From: Tetragonia tetragonoides
Lineage: Eukaryota > Streptophyta > Magnoliopsida > Caryophyllales > Aizoaceae
DNA: 64,000 bases
Direction of reading: 5' to 3'
NCBI GenBank assembly: GCA_038025085.1
Contig: CM076153.1
Coordinates: forward strand, 2,790,001 to 2,854,000
Notes under the pieces: model-generated
What the model was told of the DNA's origin: nothing
What the model saw: only the letters and a program-made list of their open reading frames with translations
Databases searched by the model: none
Program-made: the position numbers and the translations under genes
Shown here: positions 1 to 10,078 of the stretch, in pieces
How positions within the stretch are numbered: the first letter of the stretch is position 1
Layout of the letters: every line of letters starts with the position of its first letter

Positions 1-1597
1 ACTGGAGAACTGTGTCGCCCGGGTGACCCAAACGGCGGTGCCAGGTGGAGTGGCTGGTGGTGAGGAGAGCGGTAGGTGGAGCTGCGGAAGGTGTGGGAGT
101 GGCGGGATAGAGGTCGCCGTCACTATCACATCGGAGTAGCATTTTCCGCGTCAAAAGATCCCTCACAGTAAAGCCATTGGGGTCAAATTCAACAGAACAC
201 TTATTATCTCTAACAAATTGACGAACAGAAATAAGATTTTTAATAATTTTAGGGGACACAAGCACATTCTGAAGGTAAAGGGGACGATTGGGATTGGGTA
301 AACAAGTGGAGCCCATATGAGTTACAGGTATCAAGGATCCGTCACCGACTATAACAGAATTAGTGATGCTTTTATTAAAAACAGAATGTAGATTACCTGG
401 TGTGGACGTCAAATGGGCGGAGGCCCCTGTATCCATATACCAACCGGCATCACCGGGATCCTGGAGAGAAAGAGTGTTGAAGGCTTGCGGAAGGGAAGTG
501 GTAGGCGCAATTGGAGCAGCATATTGGTTGACGGACGCAGGTGAAAACCAGGTCCATGGTGGTGGGACGGTGGCCGAGGATGCTGAAGGGGTGGCGTGTG
601 GGCCCCGTCCGAGCACGCCGGGCGCAGGGGAGGGCGCCGGAACACGTGCCAAGGAAGGCTGAGGGGTGGCGGTTGAAGTGTTAGGCTGGTGCCAAGTAGG
701 GGCTACGGGCCAGGGTGGCGGCCAGTAGAAGGGTGGCCAGACCGGTCGTGCGAGTTGAGTCGCGTTTTGTGAGGTCCTAGCTTGTTGTGGTGTGGAGTTA
801 TGGCGCCCACGACCATTACGACTCCCTTTGTTATTGTTCTTTTTGTTATTGTCGGTGTGCCGGGGCATTGAGGGTGGTGGGGTAGATTGGGCTTCCGGTT
901 GTGAGAGGGTAGGGGTGAAGAGGATAGTGGAGGAGGATGAGTGATCAGTGTGGGAGGCTATGGTTTGTCGAGTTTTGGAAAGACGTTGTTCCTCGAGGAG
1001 GAGCATTGAACGAGCTTGAAGAAAAGAGGGGAAAGGATTGCGGTAGCGAATGATGGGTCCCATATGTTCAAATTTTGAATTGAGACCATTTATAAGGTAA
1101 GTGACAAGATTCTTATCCGGGACAGGGTTGTCAATATTGGCAAGAAGGTCAGAAAGGGTTTTAATGCGGTTGCAGTAGTCATGAACAGAGGACTCACCCA
1201 TTTCAATATTGCGAAGCTCGTTGTCAAGCTGAATGGCACGAGCATCTTTGTTATCGCGAAAGAGGTTTTCAAGACTAAGCCATACCTCACGGGCAGTGCC
1301 GCCTTTGTTGAGAATCATTTGGAGAAGGGACTTGGTGATAGTCCCATACATCCACAATTTGACAATACCATCAAGACGTTTCCACTCTATGTCAGTTTCT
1401 CCCGAAGGAATGGAAGTGCCGTCAAGATGACCAAGAACCCCAAAACTCAAGTAATGAGTTTCAAATAATTCTCGCCACGCATCATAGTTGAGTTCATCAA
1501 GGTCCAAGATAAGGGGTATATAAGCCTTGATATTATTGATGCCATAAGGCTTTTCAGGATTGAGTGGTGGAGGAGGGTTGGTATTTTCTTCGGCCAT
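1..1597 (-). CDS. Ty1/copia gag-protease polyprotein, 5' part, open at left window edge
   Basis: The minus frame starting at the ATG at 1597 stays open for 532 codons to the window edge. It reads in order: a UBN2-type copia gag; an Asn/Gly/Arg-rich then Pro/Trp-rich linker; an aspartic protease site (WYMDTGASAHL, about 410-445); and the start of the GAG-pre-integrase domain (STWHRRLGHPG) at the edge. I see no CCHC zinc knuckle in the gag part, which is notable but occurs in some plant copia lineages. The product would form retrotransposon particles and cut its own polyprotein. The untranslated leader (1598-1748) and a tRNA primer site follow to the right, so the element runs right to left. 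The reading frame is intact as far as visible; integrase, RT and RNase H lie outside the window. Confidence 0.88.
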   Translation of the reverse strand, partial: MAEENTNPPPPLNPEKPYGINNIKAYIPLILDLDELNYDAWRELFETHYLSFGVLGHLDGTSIPSGETDIEWKRLDGIVKLWMYGTITKSLLQMILNKGGTAREVWLSLENLFRDNKDARAIQLDNELRNIEMGESSVHDYCNRIKTLSDLLANIDNPVPDKNLVTYLINGLNSKFEHMGPIIRYRNPFPSFLQARSMLLLEEQRLSKTRQTIASHTDHSSSSTILFTPTLSQPEAQSTPPPSMPRHTDNNKKNNNKGSRNGRGRHNSTPQQARTSQNATQLARPVWPPFYWPPPWPVAPTWHQPNTSTATPQPSLARVPAPSPAPGVLGRGPHATPSASSATVPPPWTWFSPASVNQYAAPIAPTTSLPQAFNTLSLQDPGDAGWYMDTGASAHLTSTPGNLHSVFNKSITNSVIVGDGSLIPVTHMGSTCLPNPNRPLYLQNVLVSPKIIKNLISVRQFVRDNKCSVEFDPNGFTVRDLLTRKMLLRCDSDGDLYPATPTPSAAPPTALLTTSHSTWHRRLGHPGDTVLQ

Positions 1598-1748
1598 GAG
1601 CAGCTGGAGAGAGAAAGAGGATCAGGGAGGATGAAGAGTAGAGAGGGAGAGCGGTGAGGTTCACAGTGAGGGGACACAGGCACAGGAGAGAGAGAGAGGG
1701 ATCAGAGAGAAATTTAGAGAGAGATTAGAGGGAGGTTGAGGGAGAGAA

Positions 1749-1760
1749 GCTCTGATACCA
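1749..1760 (-). promoter_or_regulatory. copia primer-binding site (initiator tRNA-Met)
   Basis: On the minus strand this reads TGGTATCAGAGC, the standard plant complement to the 3' end of initiator tRNA-Met. It directly abuts a TG at 1761 that marks the inner end of the LTR. It fixes the orientation of the element as minus. Confidence 0.85.
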
Positions 1761-1890
1761 TGATAAATTTCAATAATTGGGCCTTAACAAAGTGAGCACA
1801 CATACAAGACAAGTGAGGTTCCAACCCAAAACCAATTGGCAATGGGTGGAGAAACCCACTTCCTTATATGTATGCTCAAGACCCTTTAAT

Positions 1891-2308
1891 CTTTCCATGT
1901 GGGACATTAACCCACTTCAACACCCCACCTCACGCAAAGACCCATCATGGGCTGAAGCTCTCCACATGGCTACTCATCTTCTTAATATTCTCCCATCCAC
2001 CACAATCCAAAATGACATACCTTTCTCTAAACTCTTCAACAAACCCGTCTCCCACTCTCATCCTAGGGTTTTTGGATGTCTCTGTTATCCTAATCTCTCT
2101 TCCTCCGCCCCTCACAAATTAGCTCCCAGGTCCACACCATGTGTCTTCCTTGGTTACCCTGCTAATCACCGGGGTTACCGTTGTCTTGACCTTCAAACTC
2201 GTAAAATTATCATCTCTCGTCATGTCACGTTTGACGAGTCCTTTCCATGTGGGACATTAACCCACTTCAACACCCCACCTCACGCAAAGACCCATCATGG
2301 GCTGAAGC
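1891..2308. repeat. 68-bp direct repeats (1891-1958, 2241-2308) bracketing an insert
   Basis: The 68 bases from 1891 to 1958 are repeated without change at 2241-2308. Between them lies integrase coding sequence. The bases at each junction fit both the LTR and the integrase reading frame (shared CATGGGCTGAAG at one side, TTTCCAT at the other). Confidence 0.85.
1945..2250 (+). pseudogene. copia integrase C-terminal fragment captured inside an LTR
   Basis: The plus strand encodes the end of a copia integrase and the region after it, including WAEALHMATHLLN, RVFGCLCYP, CVFLGYP and HVTFDESFP. These are conserved blocks just downstream of the DDE core. The fragment has no catalytic DDE residues and no start of its own. 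It lies in the opposite orientation to the gag frame at 1-1597, so it is not part of that element's own pol. An open frame runs on into LTR sequence to 2394, but this is fortuitous. Confidence 0.8.
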
Positions 2309-2387
2309 GTGGACCAATCAAAGCCTACTATGGGCCAGTCACACGCGCGTGGGCCAACAAGGGGGTCATAAAGGCAGGACCAAGCCC

Positions 2388-2399
2388 GCTCTGATACCA
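2388..2399 (-). promoter_or_regulatory. second copia primer-binding site
   Basis: A second TGGTATCAGAGC on the minus strand adjoins the LTR that starts at 2400. It marks a second minus-strand copia element, into which the first element seems to have inserted about 28 bp inside the primer site. Confidence 0.8.
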
Positions 2400-2579
2400 T
2401 GAGAATGAGTGTAATTCCCCTTGAGGGATTAGTGTTGTATTAGTCTCTTTATATAGTAATTACATGGAACAATCTAGAAGATTACAATAGTATGCAAGTA
2501 TAATCTAGAATACTCTAAGTATTATCTAGAATACTCTAAGTATAATCTAGAGAAATACAAATATAATTAATGCTCTACA
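2400..2579 (-). mobile_element. short copia LTR (about 180 bp)
   Basis: On the minus strand the segment begins TGTAGAGC and ends CATTCTCA, flush with the primer-binding site. It holds a TATATAAAG box (around 2447-2456) and repeated TCTAGAATACT motifs. Size, TG...CA ends and the adjoining primer site fit a compact Ty1/copia LTR. The partner LTR is not in the window. Confidence 0.72.
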
Positions 2580-2986
2580 TACAAAGAGGAATATTTACAT
2601 ATTCTGAATTATTTACATTATCAAGCTTTACATGTTCCATTGAAGATTTAATCCCCTCCCCCCCCCCCTCTTCGTGTAAACTGAATCCTGGTTTCGGATC
2701 TTTTTTTAGTTTATCTTTACCTTCACTTGATACTAGTTGGAGTACTATAAGAGGACCTTTCATTGTTCACTTTTCATCTTTACTTAAGAGTGAATGTGAG
2801 CTGTAAAGCATATGTGGGATTCCTATGTGGAAGTTAGATGAGAATAAGGCCCTCAGTTATCTTGTGGCTTTACTTCATTGCATAACACATCGGTTATGCC
2901 AATCAAAGTATGGTTTTGACTTTGCAATTTAGTATGAATTGAAAGCATCTCCCTGAATCATACTGCCTTTGCATGGAAAAATGCAG

Positions 2987-3300
2987 TGCCTGCGGTGACT
3001 GATGCCACATTTAAATCACTGGTCCTGGAGTGTGATTTGCCTGTTCTGGTTGAATTCTGGGCTCCATGGTGTGGACCTTGCCGAATAATCCAACCAGTTG
3101 TCGATGAATTAGCAAAGCAGTTTGCTGGAAAGCTCAAGGTCTACAAAGTCAACACTGATGATAGCCCCACAATTGCATCCGACTATGGTGTTCGAAGCAT
3201 TCCGACTGTCATAATATTCAAAAGTGGCGAGAAAAAAGAAGCAGTTATTGGTGCTGTCCCAAAATCTACGTTAACCACCAGCATAGAGAAGTTCTTGTAA
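2987..3300 (+). CDS. thioredoxin m-type, chloroplast: mature-domain exon (5' exon not in window)
   Basis: This encodes about 104 residues of a complete thioredoxin fold: the active site FWAPWCGPC, a cis-proline loop (SIPT) and the closing helix ending in KFL. The residues around the active site match plastid m-type thioredoxins, which reduce disulfides of Calvin-cycle and malate enzymes in the stroma using electrons from ferredoxin-thioredoxin reductase. A CAG acceptor at 2984-2986 splits a valine codon, so this is a downstream exon; the transit-peptide exon must lie to the left. The nested copia LTRs at 1-2579 therefore probably sit in this gene's intron. If exon 1 has been lost, it is a gene fragment. 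Confidence 0.85.
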
Positions 3301-5128
3301 AGGTGATATGTAGTGGATGCCAATGTGGGATACCAACCATCTAGTATTCTTTTTGCCCCCTCTCGCTAGGTGTGATGTGTCATACTGTGCTGCAACAATA
3401 AGCTACTTGTGATCCTGTATAGTTGATGCTATTGTATTCTTGATTTTCTGGAAGAATATGAGATTTTCTTAGTTGCGGGGCACTTGTATCTCTTTATACT
3501 TCATAGCTCTGTTCTTGACTTCTTGTGCAGTTGTGCCTACACATTTGCCGTCAATCCTGAATTCCTGATCCATGCTTCCATTTAAGAATGATGCAACAAC
3601 AGATGCAGTCTTTGTTTCACTGATTGTGAAACCGTGCCTAGTAGCCATAATGGGGTGCGCGACAAGCCTCAACCCTGCTCAGCCCATGTTAAACTGGATT
3701 TGGTCTGAGCCAGTTGGCCTAGGTCATTGCTCCGTTTTCGTGATCTAGCGCAGCCCATTCAAGATGTTATACTGTCTATTTGTACAACACAGTGACTAGT
3801 TGGATATCTGCCATATGCTCAAAAATCAAAATGCTAATGGGAAATCTGGCTTTGATTTTATTGTTGTTGGAGCTAACACTTTAGAGGTATTCATATCTTC
3901 AAAGTAGAAGGTGATGCAACTAGACTGGACCAGAGACAATGAACTTTACAATAATTTAGGAAATGGGTTAGGGTCTAATGGGTTAAGTGAAGGCCAAGAG
4001 GGTACCAAAACTTTGGGTATTATTGGCTCTTTTTTGTCCTAATCGAACTGAGCCAACTTCGTAGGGGACATCCTACACCAACTCACTACAATATTAATTT
4101 GGTCGATTTGACATTGGACATGATTGTGTGTTGTAAGCACGTTTTCTTTTAAGATTTGGATGAAGATTATGCCGCATACGAACGGAAGAAAATGTCCAAG
4201 AGTTTTCGATCTTCTCAGTAGGTGTTTTAAGTGTTTTAGTATTAGTAAGGGTGTTGGGTGTATTTGATTTGTTTACAAAATGCATAAAGACAAAAACACT
4301 TGACGAAAATGTCAAAGAGTATATGAATTTTTTTTGAGCCGTTTACTCGTCGAACAAGTCAGAAGTGAACAACGCACAAAGAAGGTATATTACGTGAAGT
4401 ATTAAAAGAAAAATAAATAAGAACTAGGAATCTAATCACTTGAAATCATTGAAACAGGAAGTGCAAAACGTACCACAAAAATGTCAAGGTGAATTATACC
4501 CTATATAAGTTTAGAAACCAACAAAATGTTACACTTGCGTTATTCATATGCCATAAGAATCACCACATTTTTGTTCATCTAAATTTGATGTATAAGTGAA
4601 TGACGATCGAGTAATCTCCCGTTATGTCATGTTCGTATTTTGGTGTTCAACAATAAATATATAGACTACCTGAACAACCAGCGGAAACAATGACCTCGTT
4701 AACGTAGCACCATCATTGACCTTATTCACCACATTTGATATTTAGGGGCTTATTCGAATAAGCCCGAGTAGTTACCATACATAACTCTTTTATACCTTTG
4801 GTAGGACTAGCATAGCATATTCCTTAAACAAAATAATTTGTAAGAAATTTAGTTTATGAAATTAATTATATATCGAAATTATATTTACATCAAGTGTACT
4901 ATGTAGACATTGAATAATTTGCTCATTTGGCTGAAACATCACTATAATGGATTTTAGTTTCTTATTCTTATCCCACATCGACAAGTAAACCACAGTACTT
5001 CCATTTTCCATAAGATAACAAACACCTAACGTGTCCGGCGAATAAATAAATAGGGTTTAGCCTCATTATTGTTGGCAAAGGATCGAAAGATATTTCATGA
5101 TTGTCCCCTTTCCCCTTATTTAAGGCCT
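3301..5128. other. 3' UTR of thioredoxin m and intergenic DNA
   Basis: AT-rich sequence without a convincing gene. The short frames here have no recognisable domain and no splice logic. The first 200-300 bp are the likely 3' UTR of the thioredoxin gene. Confidence 0.6.
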
Positions 5129-5870
5129 TTTAATTAGGCTGTTGTTATTGCCAGACCTGAAAATACTAATGCCAATTTATTATATTTTTGAGTTGATAAT
5201 GTAGTCTTTCATATTAATAAGGCAAAAGACATATTCTCTCCCCACTATCTCTAATTGCCTTTTTTACAAACACATTAATGAAAAATGCAAATCCAACAAG
5301 TCCATTAATTTAGCAACTTGGGAGGGAGATTAAGAATAATAGCACGTTACAGATTTTATTGCTTTCACGTTACAATTTAGTTTATGCAATAGCAGCGCCC
5401 AAAATTTAAGTTCATACATGTATGATCAGTTAATCAAACAAGATGTCCCATAAAATAATAGGAAAACGAACACATGCATTTACGAAAGCTTCTAAAAGTT
5501 CAAAGATCATCACTGAGCTCACCAACATTGTTTTATACTTTTATTAAGCAATTGCTCTAAATGAGTATAGGGATGACATGCAAACCATTAAGGGAAAAAA
5601 ATAAAAGAGTACAGGGATGACATATGCGAACCATTAAGGAAAACAAATAATTCGGTTATCATGAATGCCAATTTGCTAAATTGTTGGAGTTGATTGATCA
5701 CTAATTATAATATCTTTCCATAAACTTGTTTGTAAATAAGGCAATTAAAAAATAGAGGAGAAAGAACATGAAACTTGGCTCATTAATATGAAGGACTATA
5801 TTGTCAACTCACATAATTAATAGCCTGACATTAGTATTTTTTAACCTGGCAATAACAGAGGCCTTTAATT
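5129..5870. repeat. foldback / MITE-like element with long inverted arms
   Basis: The left arm (about 5129-5285) and right arm (about 5718-5870) are inverted copies at roughly 75-80% identity by eye; both contain TTATTGCCAG, TTCATATTAAT and GTTTGTAAA as matched landmarks. The 430-bp centre carries a short direct repeat of a GGGATGACAT...AACCATTAAGG block near 5564 and 5609. There is no transposase frame. I could not define a target-site duplication, so the superfamily is open. Confidence 0.7.
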
Positions 5871-5940
5871 ATCATCATCAGAAATCAGAAAATAAATAAA
5901 GAAGCAACTTCAAACGAAGCTTCTCATAATTGGAAATTTT

Positions 5941-6134
5941 AGGTGGGTTAAGGCGGTAATCTCGGTGCTTAATTAAGATATTTTCTCTTTAATCAATCTT
6001 TATCTCTCTCTAAATACAACCCTCAATCCGATATAATCCATTTTTCTCGGTTCCTTGTCATCAATTTCTTCAGTTACATTACATATATCTCATTCCTCAA
6101 ATTTGATATTTTTTCCTCCATTGGCGAAATACAG
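5941..6134 (+). promoter_or_regulatory. probable promoter end and 5'-UTR exon of the RING gene
   Basis: A CT-rich leader (about 5990-6130) ends in ACAG followed by GTACTT at 6135, a good splice donor. A matching acceptor (TTTTTACAG) ends at 8040, two bases before the RING gene ATG. This predicts a leader intron of about 1.9 kb (6135-8040), a layout known to raise expression in many plant genes. The transcription start itself is not resolved. Confidence 0.5.
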
Positions 6135-8041
6135 GTACTTTCTCTCTCCTCTCCATCTTCCTCCTTCATGTTATTGCATATTTTAAGCCATTTTTGACTT
6201 TGGTGGTTTTTAGCTTACTTCTGGGTTTTCTTGATTTTGATTGTGTTTTCCTTGATTGCCTCATATGTGATATGCCTTTGTCTCTGGTAATGCCCAGTTG
6301 GGAAATTTTTATTTTTCTTATTAGGAGGGCTTCCCTGTTAATGAATGTTTATGTTTGTGCTTGTTAGGGTACATTTTAGGCTGTTGCAAAATTTTGTTTG
6401 ATTTTGGATTGTAGTTCTTGAAAAATGTGTACGCAATTCTTAACTCTGCTGTTTATGTATGAATCATTCTGGATGACTAATGACTCTATATTGAGTTCAA
6501 GGTATTAGTTTAAGCATTTGAAAGAAGTCAAAGAACCCTTTGAAAGAACTATTTGATATTTCTTGATTGTAGTTTCCAGTCCAACCACCTGAAAATTGGC
6601 ATTAGGTTGATTGTGCAAAAAATCTAATTTGGGTATATGATAAAGTTCAATAATTGGGCCTATGAAATTTATCAGTTTAAAAAGTTCTAATTTGATTATT
6701 TTGCCCCATGATGTGGCTCAGTGGTGAATTTCATGTGGGTTCTGTATTTTGACATCTGTAGCTCTATTTAGTTCCATCATGAATGTGAAAGCTCTTGTGG
6801 CCCTGCAAAGCTTGGCCTTGAACCAAGAATGTTAATTGAACTACATATTTTGCTAATCCACCGCTTTGAATTTGAACAACCGGGCTGTAAGGGATTAGAA
6901 ATAGTAGCTAGTATGGGGTGACACAATTGTTCACTTCTGAATTCTGATTAGTTTCTTAGAGACTTAAAAAAACCTTCTTTTGTAGATGCTGAATCCCTAT
7001 TTCAAACAGCATGTATTGGATCTTATGGTAGACGTATCTTGTTGATATTATGTTACAGAGAATGTTTATAATATAAGTTTGATTAGGATATAATCTAACA
7101 GAAGCTATTTATAATAGATTTGTTTTCACCGTGTGGCTAGCATATGGGTTCATATGCACTTCATGGAATGAATTATGTAGCTTATGCCTTGATGAGCTGA
7201 GTATTGTTTGAAAAATGTAAATTCCTAGCCTGTCTGCTTCTCAAGTAGCTTTCCAAATCTTTCAGTGTTATGCAAAAGAAATGTTTTAGTGCTTCAGTAG
7301 TTTGATCATATCGCATTGTTTCCGTGTTGGGTATTTGATATAGATCCACGGGTTGCTAAACTTTGCATATTTTTGAACTTTTCGAGAACTGTAAAGAAGC
7401 CAAAGAAGCCCAATGAGTGCTCAATCAACTTGATTACGGTCATAGATCAGGAGTGTGGTCAAATCTTTTTAGGTGTCCCATTTGAAGGCTGCCCCTGCCT
7501 GAAGCATTAGGCTTAGCTTCTATCATGATGACAAACTTTACATAGAAAATTCATGCCGTTACGTGGTTTATATTCTAGGCTTTTCCAGAAAGTGGACATG
7601 CTTAGGTGCTTAATGGAACTTAATGTATCTAGCCTTTTATACTAGGCACGTCTCATGAATTATATCTGGCTTCATTTACATGGAATGTCTCTATATAATA
7701 GGCATCAGTTTTCGAGTTTCGGTAAACACTAACTCAATAAATCAAAACCATAAGGAGTTAAATTCTGTTGTGCTCCTTCTATGATGCCCTTCAATTACCC
7801 TTGTTTTGGGAGGGGAAGATGTTACCTAGGCATCAATAAGAATTAAAGTGCAAATGTGACATATTAGTATTACTACTCTTGCCATTTGAAACATCTGTTT
7901 TTTGGTCTAAATATCATGTTCAAACTGTATGTTTTTTTTGGCTTGCCTCCCCTCTTCTCCCAAACATTCTCTGTTCTAAACACATCTTCAGATTGCTTTT
8001 AGTTCACTAGGTGACTGAAAGAACCTTCCATTTTTACAGAT

Positions 8042-8824
8042 ATGGACTTCATTCAGAACTTTCAAAACTCTGCTACAGAACACCGCTCTGATGAAGATGT
8101 GACAATTAAGCAAAAATACAACTCTCTTTTGGCTCAAACCACAGAGTCCGAGAATAGCAATAGCGCTTTTGATTGCAATATATGCTTTGATTCAGCACAT
8201 GATCCTGTTGTCACACTCTGTGGTCATCTGTATTGCTGGGCATGCATTTTCAAGTGGCTCCATGTCCAAAACTCCTCTGAAACAGTGCAAAAGCAAGCTT
8301 GTCCTGTCTGTAAGGCGGACATCTCACAAGCTTCATTGATCCCACTTTACTGCCATGGTTCTTCACCAACTGAATCTGAGGTCAGGAAGCCTTCATGTGA
8401 TATCATCCCTCCTAGACCTACTGTGTGTGGGCTCCACACCCTTTTCTCTGCAGAAAATGTGCATTCAAATCGACGACTTCCTTCCGAGGCTTTTCGATCA
8501 CAATCTCCATCGTTTCGTCATCACCAATACTTATTTGCTCCGTATGGCAACAATGATAATGGCATTTCATCATCCAATCTTGTGAGTACTACTATGGCCG
8601 GCATTATCAATCCTACAATTGGAATGCTCGGTGAGCTAGTTTACACTAGGATGTTTGGGACTGCAGATACTAGTTTGTTTACCTACCCTCTTCCCAGTTC
8701 TTATGCTATCATGGGACATAACAGCCCTCGGATGAGAAGGCAAGAGTTGCAGATACACAAGTCTCTTAACAGAGTTTCTATCTTTCTTTTCTGTTGCTTT
8801 GTACTATGCTTGCTTCTGTTTTGA
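8042..8824 (+). CDS. RMA1-like: RMA-type RING membrane-anchor E3 ubiquitin ligase
   Basis: A 260-residue protein encoded in one coding exon. The C3HC4 RING is complete: C45-C48, C60-H62, C65-C68 and C87-C90, with the DCNICFD and GHLYCWACIFKWL signatures of the RMA family. The last 17 or so residues (about 244-260) are a hydrophobic tail anchor. RMA proteins sit in the ER membrane with the RING in the cytosol and ubiquitinate membrane clients such as aquaporins during ER quality control and drought response. The start is the first ATG after the leader-intron acceptor. Length and layout match plant RMA1-3 proteins. The ATG, RING and anchor are all intact, so the gene is probably functional. Confidence 0.9.
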   Translation: MDFIQNFQNSATEHRSDEDVTIKQKYNSLLAQTTESENSNSAFDCNICFDSAHDPVVTLCGHLYCWACIFKWLHVQNSSETVQKQACPVCKADISQASLIPLYCHGSSPTESEVRKPSCDIIPPRPTVCGLHTLFSAENVHSNRRLPSEAFRSQSPSFRHHQYLFAPYGNNDNGISSSNLVSTTMAGIINPTIGMLGELVYTRMFGTADTSLFTYPLPSSYAIMGHNSPRMRRQELQIHKSLNRVSIFLFCCFVLCLLLF

Positions 8825-9238
8825 AGCTCAAGTTGTTGATTTGTACATTTGTAAAGTTTGTAGACTACCAATCCACATTATGTAAATTGTGGAACTCCTT
8901 AGCATGAAAGTATAGGATCTTCAGATTCGCTAGATTGGACCCGATGTCTAGAGGTTCGATGTACATTCTGCGAGTGACCCTGAGTTTGGGATAAACTTTG
9001 CAAGTTGAGCATTCAAATATAGATTGAGAATACTGTAAGAAATAATATGCTCTTCTCTAACTGGTTTCTGTAATGGTAAGGATCTCCTCAGACCTCGTCA
9101 GATGCAGGATAACAATGGGGTGGTTCTGTCTGCACAATCTTACACTTTCTGGAAAAAAACCTTGGCATTCCTGCCCCTTTCGAAAGGAGTACACACTATT
9201 ATGCTGATCAATAGATACTAAACTATTCCCTTTATTGA
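8825..9238. other. 3' UTR of RING gene and intergenic DNA
   Basis: No gene is seen. The first 150-200 bp are probable 3' UTR. Confidence 0.5.
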
Positions 9239-9239
9239 T

Positions 9240-9330
<91 letters not shown>
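9239..9330. repeat. (TA)n microsatellite, about 90 bp
   Basis: An almost pure TA dinucleotide run starts just after TCAA and ends at ATAATTGAG. It is prone to length change and may belong to the 5' end of the Helitron-like segment that follows. Confidence 0.95.
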
Positions 9331-9333
<3 letters not shown>

Positions 9334-9655
9334 GAGTTCTCACTAAGGTGGCATTGAATAGATAATAAATAGTGATAAATGCATGGGTGATTAAAAAGAA
9401 ATCAAAAATAATTTTATTTTATTTTAATAAAAAAAAGTAACATAAGTATTATATTTAATATCCTACAAAAAGTATATATTTATTCACTAAAAATGTAATT
9501 TCTTTGTTAAATGTGTGAAAAAGATTATTGTTGTTCCTTGATACTCCTATTATTCAACTTTATATATTAATATGATTACAAAATTTTATTATATTGATTT
9601 TAATAACAAAGGATGATGAACAAGAACCCGTGCATTGCACGGGCACGAAATCTAG
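9239..9655 (+). mobile_element. possible short Helitron; 3' terminus seen at 9627-9655
   Basis: The segment ends in an 8-bp-stem hairpin (CCCGTGCA / TGCACGGG, 9627-9643), then 8 bases, then CTAG (9652-9655) followed by T. A GC hairpin a few bases before CTRR, inserted at an A/T site, is the hallmark Helitron 3' end. The left boundary is uncertain: a TC at about 9239 beside the TA run is a candidate. No rep/helicase is encoded, so it would be non-autonomous. Confidence 0.5.
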
Positions 9656-10078
9656 TAAAAAGAAAAATGGAACTAACTAATAAGTGTTATTTTATTAGTA
9701 CAATTAATAATATTTTCTACAATATACTGAGTAGATCTTCAATCTTGTGGTTGATTTTGAAAACCCAATTATGACTATAAACTAATTCTACATACTCTAT
9801 CAATTTCGTCTTTGGTTTGTATAGGACCTAGTATAACTACCATAAACGATGATATCTATCATAAATAAGTGAATGCTTATGATTTTTTTTTTTTTTTGAT
9901 AATTGATGAATGCTAATGAGTTATGATCTATTTAGTTCAAAACATATAAGTGTTTTGCTCGCCTCCATCACTGTAAATTCTTTGCTGATAATGATTCTGT
10001 CTATTATGTTTAAAAATAAAACCAAATTACTCGTCCCACCCAGCGCCCATGTCTCATGCATGTCTCAGCGCCCACCCA

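Larger units (their letters stand above)
1761..2359 (-). mobile_element. 5' LTR of the first copia element, disrupted
   Basis: The inner LTR end is fixed at 1761 by the primer site. The outer end is proposed at 2359, where the minus strand begins TGTTGGCCC; this end is inferred because the partner LTR is outside the window. A minus-strand TATA-like stretch lies around 1858-1872. The LTR contains a foreign block of about 280 bp of inverted integrase coding sequence bracketed by 68-bp direct repeats, so its natural length was probably about 250 bp. Confidence 0.55.

Noticed and set aside
1777..2394. 205-codon plus-strand frame as a gene
   Set aside because: It is an integrase fragment fused by chance to LTR sequence on both sides.
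6690..6850. SINE in the RING leader intron (TGGCTCAGTGGT box A-like)
   Set aside because: No matching box B, tail or target duplication was found.
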